NCBI GenBank assembly: GCA_039666455.1
Contig: JAVSLW010000044.1
Coordinates: 1-42,741 of the forward strand
Direction of reading: 5' to 3'
From: Methanobacterium sp.
Lineage (GTDB): Archaea > Methanobacteriota > Methanobacteria > Methanobacteriales > Methanobacteriaceae
DNA: 42,741 nucleotides
Part shown: positions 14,305-23,353 of the stretch, in pieces
Layout of the letters: each line of letters opens with the position of its first letter
How positions within the stretch are numbered: the first letter of the stretch is position 1
Program-made: the position numbers and the translations under genes
The notes under the pieces: model-generated
What the model saw: only the letters and a program-made list of their open reading frames with translations
What the model was told of the DNA's origin: nothing
Databases searched by the model: none

Positions 14305-15237
14305 ATTACGGAGAAAATACATAAAAAAACAGGAGCAATAGCCGTTGAACACAAGGTGTTCGGGCGATCAAAAACTTTGTTTTTGAAAGTCATTGCTCTT
14401 TGCGTGGTATTCGGCCTTATGCCAGTTGCAGCAGCCGCAGAGAATACGGGTTTAATAAACAACAGTATAGACGAAGAAAAGCTCAAATCTTTGATTAGTA
14501 AGGATACAATTACCAATCAAAGTCTTAATGAACTAAGTGCAGAACAAATAACTATTTTACAAAACTGGCTTAAAGAAAAGAACATCAATGCCAGCACTGA
14601 CAGTGGAAATTTGACCATAACATCCACCAGTGAAAATATTGCACAGCTTCAAAAATGGCTCAATGAACACAATTTTTACATTGGAGAAATTGACGGCGAG
14701 ATGGGTAACTACACCATTGAAGCAGTTAAATTATTTCAGAAAGCTGCACAGATAACAGAAGATGGTGAAATCGGAATTCAAACACTTCAAACCATGAAAA
14801 AATGGGAAAACAACGCTCAAGAAATTACAGCTAAAAATACAACAGGTAATTCCTCCCAGACATTAACCTCCACAGGGTCAGATAGATCAGTTAAATCCAG
14901 TTCAAGACCATCTAAAAAAGTTACTTCTAAATCAAATAGATCAGTTAGATCCAGTCCAAGAACTTATACAAGTACCAGAGCATACTCCAGAGTAAGTTTC
15001 AATAGGGGAAGAGGAATAGGAGACTGCTGGGATAACAGTGAACACCTTTACAGCCAGCTTACAGGTTCAGGAACTAAAGCGAGAATTATCCAGTATGGAA
15101 CCAGCCTATCACCCAGACATCGTTCTGTTCAGGTGTATCAAAATGGTGCATGGGTTGACTACAACTACAAGGCAAATGGATATGCAAAAAGATACTACGC
15201 AACAAAAAGTAAACCGGGAGTAACCGTAATAAAATAG
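14305..15237 (+). CDS. secreted peptidoglycan-binding/transglutaminase-like cell-wall hydrolase
   Basis: After a signal sequence ending PVAAAAE there is a peptidoglycan-binding-1 domain (LQKWLNEHNFYIGEIDGEMG, then AVKLFQKAAQI). A Ser/Arg/Lys-rich linker and a C-terminal transglutaminase-like domain follow, with Cys in GDCWDNSEHLY, His in SPRHRSV and Asp in WVDYNY: a Cys-His-Asp triad. This is the layout of pseudomurein-acting endopeptidases in methanobacteria. GGAGG lies seven bases before ATT 14305, which I take as start (310 residues); GTG 14356 is the only conventional start nearby but has no ribosome binding site. Removing codons 14347-14391, a palindromic insert, would join GAIAV to IALCVVFGLMPVAAAA, a normal signal peptide. 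Confidence 0.8.
   Translation: MTEKIHKKTGAIAVEHKVFGRSKTLFLKVIALCVVFGLMPVAAAAENTGLINNSIDEEKLKSLISKDTITNQSLNELSAEQITILQNWLKEKNINASTDSGNLTITSTSENIAQLQKWLNEHNFYIGEIDGEMGNYTIEAVKLFQKAAQITEDGEIGIQTLQTMKKWENNAQEITAKNTTGNSSQTLTSTGSDRSVKSSSRPSKKVTSKSNRSVRSSPRTYTSTRAYSRVSFNRGRGIGDCWDNSEHLYSQLTGSGTKARIIQYGTSLSPRHRSVQVYQNGAWVDYNYKANGYAKRYYATKSKPGVTVIK
14347..14391 (+). repeat. palindromic module inserted in the signal-peptide coding region
   Basis: It contains hairpin GAACAC/GTGTTC (14347-14361), linker GGGCGA, and hairpin TCAAAAAC/GTTTTTGA (14368-14386). It is 45 bases, in frame, encoding EHKVFGRSKTLFLKV. The same GGGCGATCAAAAACTT start recurs at 15271 downstream of the gene. Confidence 0.65.
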
Positions 15238-15243
15238 AAGAAT

Positions 15244-15270
15244 CCCTTTTAAAGGGTAAAATATTTTTTT
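15244..15270 (+). terminator. stem-loop plus T-run terminator
   Basis: CCCTTT/AAAGGG with a one-base loop (15244-15256) is followed by a run of eight T (15263-15270), directly after the hydrolase stop codon. Confidence 0.6.
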
Positions 15271-15318
15271 GGGCGATCAAAAACTTCATTTTTGATAAGC
15301 TCAACATTTCTTTTTGAG
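15271..15318 (+). repeat. partial copy of the hairpin module
   Basis: GGGCGA is followed by ATCAAAAA/TTTTTGAT (15276-15296); a weaker CTCAA/TTGAG stem (15300-15318) follows. It repeats the module inserted at 14362-14386 and lies between two convergent genes. Confidence 0.6.
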
Positions 15319-15324
15319 AATAAT

Positions 15325-15600
15325 TCAGAATACTTTTGCTTTAACTGCCCGATACGTTTTACCTTTATAGTTTATTTTGCATGGTATGGCTTGTTTAGGA
15401 CAGAAGGATGTGCACCTTAAACAATACTGACAGTGCATTAAATTTTCAGGATATTTACCCTTTTCCATCCTTATATTGTCAACTGGACAAAGTTTAACGC
15501 ACATACCGCATTTTTCAAATGTTTCACTCATTTTTTCAACGATTAGTAGAGTATTTCCTGTTCCAGAAAAATAATAAAAATCTACTGAATCAGCATTCAT
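15325..15600 (-). pseudogene. EFR1-type flavodoxin/ferredoxin remnant with internal deletion
   Basis: The 91-residue product begins with a flavodoxin phosphate-binding loop (FYYFSGTGNT) and, after only about 30 residues, jumps into a two-cluster ferredoxin. EFR1-family proteins (flavodoxin fused to 4Fe-4S ferredoxin) are about 250 residues, so some 150 residues of the flavodoxin domain are missing in frame. The first cluster motif reads KCGMCVKLCP and has lost its first cysteine; the second, CQYCLRCTSFCP, is intact. The junction therefore damages one iron-sulfur cluster. It is probably non-functional, or at most a one-cluster electron carrier. Confidence 0.7.
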
Positions 15601-15800
15601 TCTGAAATCTCCTGGACAAATTTAAGTTTTCAAACACATGTTAAGTTATATTAATATGGTCTGGATATATCATGAATTTTACCTGTAGATGTATGCATTT
15701 TTTAAATATTCAATGATTATTCTTATATTCCTTTAAGTCTAATCTGTAAATAAATAAAAAATATTTATTAAACATTTTTATAATTACATAAGGAGATAAA

Positions 15801-16784
15801 ATGCAGTTTCCAATTACAAGAATGCGAAGATTAAGGAAAACCTCCCAAATAAGAAGGATTTTAGGTGAAACAAGGCTCAATCCAGAAGATTTCATTTATC
15901 CGATGTTCATTAAAGAAACTCTAAAAGATGGCCAGAGGGAACATATTGATACCATGCCTGGTCAGTATAGATATTCTCTCAATGATGCTATAGATGAAGC
16001 AAAGAACCTTGAAAAGAGGGGATTATCTTCTGTTCTATTATTTGGAATGCCTGAAAAAAAGGATGAAACAGGATCATCAGCTTATGATGATGAAGGTATT
16101 GTTCAAAGGACTGTTTATGGAATAAAGGAAGAAACTGATTTGGTTGTAATAACTGACGTTTGTATGTGCCAGTATACTTCTCATGGGCACTGTGGAATAA
16201 TTAAAGGAGATAAAATCCTTAACGATGAAACCCTTGATCATCTCTCTAAAATTGCCCTGTCTCATGCAGAAGCAGGTGCTGATATTGTAGCTCCTTCTGA
16301 CATGATGGATGGTAGAGTGGGAACTATAAGAGAAACACTTGACATTAATAACTTTGAAGACACTCTTATAATGTCTTACGCTGCTAAATTTGCGTCAGCA
16401 TATTATGCACCATTTAGAGAAGCAGTCTGTTCTGCACCCTGTTCTGGTGATAGAAAATCATACCAGATGAATCCTGCAAATGCAAAAGAAGCATTAAGAG
16501 AAGCTGAACTTGATGTACTTGAAGGGGCAGATATTATAATGGTTAAACCAGCAATTGCCTATCTGGATATTATAAAAAGGATTAAAGATGCTTTCAGCAT
16601 GCCTACAGCAGCCTACCAGGTAAGTGGTGAGTATTCTATGATTATTGCAGGCATAGAAGCGGGTTATCTTACTGAAGATGTTATATTAGAATCATTGACT
16701 TCAATAAAACGTGCAGGTGCAGATCTTATTATTTCTCATTTTGCACCGGAATTTTTAAAAGCTAATTTAAAAGCTAAGAGATAG
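15801..16784 (+). CDS. hemB: porphobilinogen synthase (delta-aminolevulinic acid dehydratase)
   Basis: The 327-residue protein has normal family length. It condenses two 5-aminolevulinate molecules to porphobilinogen, the first common tetrapyrrole step leading to siroheme and F430. The zinc-binding segment DVCMCQYTSHGHCG and the two active-site lysine regions (PCSGDRKSYQMNPANA and DIIMVKPAIAYLD) are all present. The N-terminal arm RMRRLRKTSQIRRILGET, used for octamer assembly, is intact. AAGGAG precedes the ATG. It is followed closely by the CitG-like gene and pheS on the same strand. Confidence 0.97.
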   Translation: MQFPITRMRRLRKTSQIRRILGETRLNPEDFIYPMFIKETLKDGQREHIDTMPGQYRYSLNDAIDEAKNLEKRGLSSVLLFGMPEKKDETGSSAYDDEGIVQRTVYGIKEETDLVVITDVCMCQYTSHGHCGIIKGDKILNDETLDHLSKIALSHAEAGADIVAPSDMMDGRVGTIRETLDINNFEDTLIMSYAAKFASAYYAPFREAVCSAPCSGDRKSYQMNPANAKEALREAELDVLEGADIIMVKPAIAYLDIIKRIKDAFSMPTAAYQVSGEYSMIIAGIEAGYLTEDVILESLTSIKRAGADLIISHFAPEFLKANLKAKR

Positions 16785-16810
16785 GGTTAATAATGATTGG
16801 AGAAAAGGAC

Positions 16811-17722
16811 ATGGATCCGGAGTTAATCGCCAAAATAGCACAAATTGCCTCAGTTCTTGAAGTAAGCGGTCATCCAAAACCAGGTAATGTCCACCGTACG
16901 CAGGACTTCAACGATATGATTTTTGAAGATTTCCTTATAAGCGGAATAGTTATAGGGGATGTTATGAAAAAAGCTGCTCAAAGGGGGAAAAAATACAAAG
17001 ACGATTATTCTCTCCATAAAATAAGACTTGGAGAGCTGGTAAAGGAGGCCGTCATTGAAACCAGCAGATGGATTGGAAATAACACTAATTTAGGTATTAT
17101 AATTCTTCTAACTCCGTTATCAGCTGCAGCTGGTATGAGCAGTGATATTTATGAATTAAGGAAAAATGTGAAAAGAATAATGAAAGCAACTACATCCAAA
17201 GATGCGATTAACCTTTATGATGCTATCAGTATTGCTGATGCTGGTGGAATGGGCAAACAGGAAGAACTGGATGTTGCAGATGCAGAAGCAAGGGGAAGAA
17301 TCATAAAAGAAGATATAAGTATGTTTAAAGTGTTTGAGATGTCTGCTAAATGGGATTTACTGTCTTTAGAACTTACTACTGGAATGCCTGTAACTTTCAA
17401 AACTGGTTTTCCAACATTTAAAGAAACAAAGGCTACTTATGGATTAAACAAGGCAACAGTCCAGACATTTCTCACAATTTTAGCACAGAATCCAGATACT
17501 CTGATTTCAAGAAAATATGGTATGGATACAGCAAGGATTATTTCTGCTGATGCTGATTCCATATTACAAAATGGAGGAATATTAAATTCTCAAGGGGAGC
17601 TTTTGATCCGACAATTTGATAAACAGCTTCTAAAAAACAGATTCAATCCCGGGACAACTGCAGATATAACAGCTGCTTCAATAATGGTAGCATATCTGGA
17701 TGAATGTGGGCAGTCAATTTAA
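16811..17722 (+). CDS. CitG-like (triphosphoribosyl-dephospho-CoA synthase family) protein
   Basis: The 303-residue protein carries the family motifs HPKPGNVHR near residue 20, NTNLGIIILLTPLSAAAG near residue 93, DAGGMG, and NPGTTADITAAS at the C terminus. In bacteria CitG/MdcB makes the prosthetic-group precursor of citrate or malonate lyase; no lyase gene is in this window, so the substrate in this organism is unclear. I place the start at ATG 16811 because TTGGAGA is well spaced upstream; ATG 16793 in the same frame (nine bases after hemB) is possible and would add six residues. It is probably co-transcribed with hemB. Confidence 0.85.
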   Translation: MDPELIAKIAQIASVLEVSGHPKPGNVHRTQDFNDMIFEDFLISGIVIGDVMKKAAQRGKKYKDDYSLHKIRLGELVKEAVIETSRWIGNNTNLGIIILLTPLSAAAGMSSDIYELRKNVKRIMKATTSKDAINLYDAISIADAGGMGKQEELDVADAEARGRIIKEDISMFKVFEMSAKWDLLSLELTTGMPVTFKTGFPTFKETKATYGLNKATVQTFLTILAQNPDTLISRKYGMDTARIISADADSILQNGGILNSQGELLIRQFDKQLLKNRFNPGTTADITAASIMVAYLDECGQSI

Positions 17723-17765
17723 AATAAATTAATATCAAATTAATTATTCATTTGGAGGATATATA

Positions 17766-19295
17766 ATGCTTCAAAATATCATCGATGAATTACATGTTTA
17801 CGAAAAAAAGGTTTTAAAGGGATTAGAATTAGCAGGCTATGAATCAACTCCTGAAGAAATTGCTGAATCTCAGGAAATGGATATTAAATCTGTAATGAGT
17901 GCTTCTGGATCTTTAGAATCTAAAGGCATTATCTGTGTTCAAAAGGATGTTGATGAACTTATCAGTTTAAGTGAAACTGGAAAGAAATATGCAGAGGAAG
18001 GATTGCCAGAAAGAAGGATACTAAAAGTTTTAAATGAAGAAAAATCCATTTTAATGAAGGATATAGATTTTAAAGCAGGATTGAATCCTTCAGAAGTAAA
18101 AATAGCTATAGGCTGGCTGCTTAAAAAAAAATGGGCGTCTATTGATAAAGGTAACGTTAAAATAACTGAAGAAGGAAGATCTGCAGTTACTGAAAAATAT
18201 AAAGACGAGTTATTGTTAAATAATCTCATTGAAACAGATAGATTATATCTTTCTCATATTTCTCCATCACTTAAGGAAGGTTTTAACCTTTTAAAGAAAA
18301 GAAAGGGATTAATAGAGCTTAAAAAAGAACCCAGTTTCAAATTAAAGGTTTGTAGAAAAGGTAAGGAACTTCTGGATATGGGGATAGACATAAAAGAAGA
18401 GGCCACCCAGCTAACTCATGAGCATTTAAAGACAGGATCATGGAAAAAATTAAAATTCAGGAGTTATGATATCCATGCAGAACATCCAGAAACATTTTCT
18501 GGAAAAATACATCCTTTACAAAGGACAATTAATGATATAAGGCAGATATTTCTTTTAATGGGCTTTACAGAGTCACGTGGCTCAATTCTTGAATCAGCTT
18601 TCTGGAATTTTGACTGTCTTTTCCAGCCTCAAGATCATGCAGCACGGGAAATGCAGGACACATTTTATATTAAAGAGCCTGAGAAAGTTAATTTACCATC
18701 ATTAGAGCTTGTTAATAAAGTTTCAGAAGTTCATGAAACCGGGGGTTTAACAGGTTCTGAAGGATGGGGTTATTCGTGGGACATTGATGTTGCAAAGCAG
18801 TCTGTGCTTAGAACTCACACAACATGTGTTTCTGCAAGATATCTGGCTGAAAATAAACCTCCTCTTAAGATGTTTTCTGTTGGAAGAGTATTTAGAAGGG
18901 AAACAATAACTTATAAACATCTTCCTGAGTTTCACCAGGTTGAAGGAATCGTTGCAGATGAAAACATCACATTCAAAAACTTATTAGGTATTTTAAAGGA
19001 ATTTTACCATAAATTAGGCTTTGAAGTGAGGTTCAGACCTGCATACTTCCCTTACACATATCTATCACTGGAATGTGAAGTTTACCTTCCAGACAAGGAG
19101 GCATGGATAGAACTGGGCGGTGCCGGGATGTTCAGGCCCGAAGTTTTAGAGCCTCTGGGAGTTGAAACTCCAGTTGCAGCTTTTGGTCTTGGAATTGAAA
19201 GATTGGCCATGATGCGATTGGATATTAAGGATATCCGAATGTTATATAAGAGTGATATAGGATGGTTAAGGCACTTACCTGTTAAACTGGATTGA
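17766..19295 (+). CDS. pheS: phenylalanyl-tRNA synthetase alpha subunit
   Basis: The 509-residue protein is of archaeal type: about 200 N-terminal residues of winged-helix DNA-binding-like domains (STPEEIAESQEMDIKSVMSA, then EEGRSAVTEKY) and a class II catalytic domain. Visible motifs are HPLQRTINDIRQIFLLMGF, motif 2 around VFRRETITYKHLPEFHQVEG, and motif 3 FGLGIERLAMMRL. It charges tRNA-Phe together with the beta subunit, whose gene is not in the window. GGAGG precedes the ATG. It is followed after 12 bases by a transporter gene. Confidence 0.97.
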   Translation: MLQNIIDELHVYEKKVLKGLELAGYESTPEEIAESQEMDIKSVMSASGSLESKGIICVQKDVDELISLSETGKKYAEEGLPERRILKVLNEEKSILMKDIDFKAGLNPSEVKIAIGWLLKKKWASIDKGNVKITEEGRSAVTEKYKDELLLNNLIETDRLYLSHISPSLKEGFNLLKKRKGLIELKKEPSFKLKVCRKGKELLDMGIDIKEEATQLTHEHLKTGSWKKLKFRSYDIHAEHPETFSGKIHPLQRTINDIRQIFLLMGFTESRGSILESAFWNFDCLFQPQDHAAREMQDTFYIKEPEKVNLPSLELVNKVSEVHETGGLTGSEGWGYSWDIDVAKQSVLRTHTTCVSARYLAENKPPLKMFSVGRVFRRETITYKHLPEFHQVEGIVADENITFKNLLGILKEFYHKLGFEVRFRPAYFPYTYLSLECEVYLPDKEAWIELGGAGMFRPEVLEPLGVETPVAAFGLGIERLAMMRLDIKDIRMLYKSDIGWLRHLPVKLD

Positions 19296-19307
19296 AAAGG
19301 TAAAAAA

Positions 19308-20225
19308 ATGTCATTAAGTGATATTCATAGAAATTTAAAAAAATATTATGGATTATTAACGCTAATCTGTGTCATTACTGGTTTTATGTTCCCACAATTT
19401 TCTATTTTATCTCCTTATATTCCTTTTTTACTTGCAGTTCTTGTATTTTCCATGGTAATTGAACACAGAATCAGCGATTTTACAGGGGTGGTAAAACATC
19501 CTGAAATTGTAATGGCATTGATCATTTCTAATTTAATATTATACCCTTTTATAGGGATTTTACTGGGACACTGGCTTCATTTACAGCCAGATATTATGAT
19601 AGGACTGGTTTTATTGTGTTTTGCTCCATCTCCTGTGGTTGCAGCATTATGGACTGAACTTTCAGGTGGGAATGGTACCATATCCATAAGCACTGCACTA
19701 TTTTCCATGATTCTCAGCATAATCGTATATCCAGTTATACTATTTTTTATGGGAATAGCATCTCACGATCTTTCAATAGCAATATTCAAGCTTCTTGCAT
19801 TGTCCATATTTGCTCCAGCAGTCATTGCGCTTTTTTTAAGGTTAGAAGAGGAAAAACACATTCCTGCCAGGAATACAATCACTCTTCTATCCTCTTTTAT
19901 AGGTCTACTGATAATAGTGGTTGCAATAGCACATATGGCATCCAAAATTCTTGCAAATGAATTATATACTATTATTATAATTGTTTTAATTGTAACAACC
20001 CTTCTTTCAGCAGGCTTTATTTATGGATATTTCTTGAAAAGGTTTTTTGGAGCCCAAAAAGATTATGGGATAGGGTTTTTGTACACAAGCAGTATGAGAG
20101 ATGGAATAATTCCTTTAAGTGTCGGCATAACTTATTTTAGCTCGTATTCAACCATACCGGCCACAGTACTCTTAATAGTAATGCCCTTTATGGTGGTGGG
20201 AGTTTATTACATGATTCGTAAATAA
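19308..20225 (+). CDS. BASS-family (bile acid:sodium symporter-like) membrane transporter
   Basis: The 305-residue protein has about nine or ten membrane segments and the family-typical segment LLCFAPSPVVAALWTELSGG followed by NGTISISTALFSMILSI. Helix 5 ends in a proline kink region. BASS proteins move organic acids with sodium; Acr3 arsenite exporters share the fold, but the Acr3 cysteine motif is not seen. The substrate cannot be told. The gene begins 12 bases after pheS with AGGT ahead of its ATG, probably by read-through, and this pairing suggests no clear functional link. Confidence 0.8.
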   Translation: MSLSDIHRNLKKYYGLLTLICVITGFMFPQFSILSPYIPFLLAVLVFSMVIEHRISDFTGVVKHPEIVMALIISNLILYPFIGILLGHWLHLQPDIMIGLVLLCFAPSPVVAALWTELSGGNGTISISTALFSMILSIIVYPVILFFMGIASHDLSIAIFKLLALSIFAPAVIALFLRLEEEKHIPARNTITLLSSFIGLLIIVVAIAHMASKILANELYTIIIIVLIVTTLLSAGFIYGYFLKRFFGAQKDYGIGFLYTSSMRDGIIPLSVGITYFSSYSTIPATVLLIVMPFMVVGVYYMIRK

Positions 20226-20345
20226 AAATGTATTTCTCGCTGTATAGTTAACCTTAAATGGTTTGAAGACAGAAATATTTTTAGAAGCTTTAAATTTTAA
20301 AGGGTTAATATTCTTTGTAATGATAAATAAACAAAGGTTTTATAG

Positions 20346-20714
20346 ATGAATGCAGGAAAAAAAGGCAAAATATTCACTGTTTTAATGATTTCACTCATCG
20401 CTTTTGGTTGTGGTTCATCTGCAAATGCTTTAAATCCAGGTAATATTACAGAGGACATAATACCTTCAAATATTGAGTGGAATAATCAGGAACAAATTTC
20501 TGTTATAGGCAACCCTTCATTTGAACCTGTTCATGTGATGAGACATTTCTACAATAATACAACAAATTCAACCAATTCTACCCCAATTACAAACAACAGC
20601 ATTAATGATACTACAGGAGCAGTCAATCCAGAAGACAACACCATAGTTAATTATAGACAAGGAAATGAAAATAACCCTACAAGAACAATTAAGAGAGAAA
20701 GGGAAGATAACTGA
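20346..20714 (+). CDS. small secreted protein, unknown function
   Basis: This is a 122-residue protein. A signal peptide is evident (basic start NAGKKGK, hydrophobic FTVLMISLIAFGCG, then SSANA). The mature part is rich in Asn, Thr and Glu with low complexity (NNTTNSTNSTPITNNS), consistent with an exposed, perhaps glycosylated, surface protein. A cysteine at about residue 22 lies inside the signal; its lipobox is not canonical. The ribosome binding site is weak (AAAGGTT). No family is recognised. Confidence 0.65.
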   Translation: MNAGKKGKIFTVLMISLIAFGCGSSANALNPGNITEDIIPSNIEWNNQEQISVIGNPSFEPVHVMRHFYNNTTNSTNSTPITNNSINDTTGAVNPEDNTIVNYRQGNENNPTRTIKREREDN

Positions 20715-20715
20715 A

Positions 20716-20757
20716 GCTTTCAAAATCTCTGATTTTGTGGGATTTTCGACGGCTTTC
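20716..20757 (-). repeat. inverted copy of the hairpin module
   Basis: The hairpin CAAAATC/GATTTTG (loop TCT) is at 20721-20737. Read on the minus strand the stretch begins GAAAGCCGTCGAAAATCCCA, nearly identical to bases 8709-8728. So the family occurs in both orientations. Confidence 0.65.
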
Positions 20758-20828
20758 TAAATTAATGACCAGTATTTCCATGATTTATTCTAATTATAAT
20801 ACTATTTTTTGATATCTGGTAGGTTATC

Positions 20829-23324
20829 ATGATAATTTTACGGCGAAATAAAAAGAATATAGAGCTTTTTCCAATAGGTAGTTCTAAAGGGGCACTAAAT
20901 TCAAGAAGAACGCCTATTTTTCAGGGAAATCTAAAACTTAAAAGAATTAAAAATCAGATAAGGCCATACAAGTTTACAGTAAAAAAAGGGGATAAAGAAT
21001 CTCTTTTTCCACCAGGCGAAGCTTTAAAGATTTTAAAGAAGCAGAATGTTTATACAACCGGTAAAGACGATGAAATAGAGGAAATGCTTGATTCTCTAAA
21101 CATTAATTATAAAAGAACCCGAATTTGTAAACACTGCACAATAGGCGGTTATATCACTATTATTAATCCAGATGTATCTTATTTATACCATAAACATTAT
21201 ATATGCAGAAAATGCGCTGAAGAAGAAATAAAAAGGGAATTAAAATCACATTCATATGATTTAAGCACATTTAAAAACTTCAAAAAGATGCTTGATAAAA
21301 CTGGTGACCTGAATAAAGTCCTAAGTGTCTTTAATCCTAATTTTAACCCTGTTAAAAACCCTGATTTAACATTGTATGATAAGATAACTATCAGAGACGA
21401 CAAAGAGTTATCTAAAATTAAAATGGACGAACTGGAAATTCCAGAAGAACTTAAAAATATATTAAAAAAGCAGGGTAAATACCTGCTTCCTGTTCAGGCA
21501 CTTGCCATCTCTAATGGGCTTCTTAAAGGTGAAAATCTCCTTGTTGTTTCTGCAACTGCAAGTGGAAAAACCATGATTGGAGAACTTTCAGGGATACCAA
21601 ACACACTTAAAGGAAAGAAATTCGTGTTTTTAACACCTCTTGTGGCGCTTGCAAACCAGAAATACAGGGATTTTAAAAAGAGGTACAGTAAATTAGGTTT
21701 AAAAGTTGCAATCAGAGTGGGGATGAGCAGAATAAATGCTAAAAATGAGCTTTTATTACCTGAAGGGGATGTAAAGACTGCAGATATTGTGGTTGGAACC
21801 TATGAAGGCCTTGATTTCTTACTGCGTTCAGGGAAAGCAGGAGAATTGGGAGAATTGGGCACAGTTGTTATTGACGAAATACACATGCTCGATGATGAAG
21901 AGCGCGGTCCAAGGTTAAATGGACTTTTAGATAGATTAAAATCTCTTTTTAAAGATATTCAAATTTTAGGGCTTTCTGCAACAGTGAAAAACCCGGAAGT
22001 GATAGCAAAAGAGTTTGGAATGAAATTAGTGAAGTATGATAAACGTCCAGTACCATTAGAGCGCCATCTAATATTTTCAAGGTCAGAATACGATAAAGAA
22101 GACATTATGGCCCGATTATCACATTCAGAGCATAAAAATATATCAAAAAAAGGATATCATGGTCAGACAATAATATTCACCAATTCAAGAAGAAAAACAC
22201 ATTCCATAGCTGATTATTTAACTAAAAGAAATGTTAATGCCGCAGCTTACCACGCAGGCCTTTCTTATGCCCGGAAAAATAGAATAGAGCGTGATTTTGG
22301 TAATCAAAAAATTTCTACAGTGGTAACAACAGCAGCTCTTGCAGCAGGAGTTGATTTTCCTGCATCCCAGGTGATTTTTGAGTCTCTTACTATGGGTAAT
22401 AAATGGCTCAGGCCTAATGAATTTTCACAGATGGTTGGCAGGGCTGGAAGACCTGCTTATCATGATATTGGGAAAATTTACCTCATAGTTGAAGTTGGAA
22501 GGAAATTTGACGATGATACGGAAGATTTTATGGCCGTAAACCTGCTTGAAAGTGATGTAGAACCAGTTCATGTGGAATACCGTGAAGAAGATGCTGTTGA
22601 GCAGTTTTTAGCAGATATTTTTTCCAGAAGAATTTGTAGTGGACAGGATCTTAAAGAAGCTTATAAAAATAGGGATCTGGCACTTACTTTCAATGAAATA
22701 TTTAATATTTTGACGGATTATGGATTCATAATTGATAAAAATGGAGATTTATCTGTAACACCTTTTGGAAAAGCAGTTTCTGTTTCATTTCTTAATTACA
22801 GTGATGCTGAATATATAAGGAAAAATTTAAAGTCCCGAAAACCAGTAGACATTGCATTGTCTCTGGAACCATTTGAAAGTGCCTATATGTCAAATAGAGT
22901 TAATAGAAGGTTAAGTAAGATACTTAAAATCAATTTGTCTTCTCGTTTATTCGCTGATTCAACTCTGGATATATTATCATCTTCTGATACTATTTCCAAG
23001 CTTGAAGAAAACCTTAAAGAGCCCTTAATTAACATGCAGATTGATTTTTTTTCATGTAAATGCAAGGATCGGCCCTTCTGTAAATGCTTCCAGATGGAAC
23101 TTTCAAGAAAAATATTAAAAATGCGTATGCTGAAAAAGGATCCTGTTGATATCAGTAAAAAGCTTTTAAGAGATTACCAGATTCATGTTTATGCCGGCGA
23201 CATATTTTCATGGCTTGATGCATTAATAAGGACTGTTGAAGCAATTAAAAGAATAGCCAATGCATTTAAAGAACGGAAAATAGCTAAGGAGTGTATAAGA
23301 CTCATAAGAGCTATAGAAAATTAA
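20829..23324 (+). CDS. archaeal DEAD/DEAH-box helicase with zinc ribbon (DUF5814 type)
   Basis: The 831-residue protein contains an N-terminal domain with a four-cysteine zinc site (CKHC near residue 99 and CRKC near residue 126). A superfamily 2 helicase core follows: LLVVSATASGKT (Walker A), VVIDEIHMLDD (DEIH box), ILGLSATVKN, and the C-terminal TIIFTNSRRKTHSIADY, STVVTTAALAAGVDFPASQ and QMVGRAGR. A helical C-terminal region contains a second cysteine group (FSCKCKDRPFCKCF). It resembles Hel308-like Ski2 helicases; such archaeal proteins act on DNA or RNA in repair or processing, but the exact role is unknown. GGTAGGTT precedes the ATG. It is transcribed alone. Confidence 0.85.
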   Translation: MIILRRNKKNIELFPIGSSKGALNSRRTPIFQGNLKLKRIKNQIRPYKFTVKKGDKESLFPPGEALKILKKQNVYTTGKDDEIEEMLDSLNINYKRTRICKHCTIGGYITIINPDVSYLYHKHYICRKCAEEEIKRELKSHSYDLSTFKNFKKMLDKTGDLNKVLSVFNPNFNPVKNPDLTLYDKITIRDDKELSKIKMDELEIPEELKNILKKQGKYLLPVQALAISNGLLKGENLLVVSATASGKTMIGELSGIPNTLKGKKFVFLTPLVALANQKYRDFKKRYSKLGLKVAIRVGMSRINAKNELLLPEGDVKTADIVVGTYEGLDFLLRSGKAGELGELGTVVIDEIHMLDDEERGPRLNGLLDRLKSLFKDIQILGLSATVKNPEVIAKEFGMKLVKYDKRPVPLERHLIFSRSEYDKEDIMARLSHSEHKNISKKGYHGQTIIFTNSRRKTHSIADYLTKRNVNAAAYHAGLSYARKNRIERDFGNQKISTVVTTAALAAGVDFPASQVIFESLTMGNKWLRPNEFSQMVGRAGRPAYHDIGKIYLIVEVGRKFDDDTEDFMAVNLLESDVEPVHVEYREEDAVEQFLADIFSRRICSGQDLKEAYKNRDLALTFNEIFNILTDYGFIIDKNGDLSVTPFGKAVSVSFLNYSDAEYIRKNLKSRKPVDIALSLEPFESAYMSNRVNRRLSKILKINLSSRLFADSTLDILSSSDTISKLEENLKEPLINMQIDFFSCKCKDRPFCKCFQMELSRKILKMRMLKKDPVDISKKLLRDYQIHVYAGDIFSWLDALIRTVEAIKRIANAFKERKIAKECIRLIRAIEN

Positions 23325-23353
23325 AAATTTTTTAATAATTAAAAAAATCTAAA

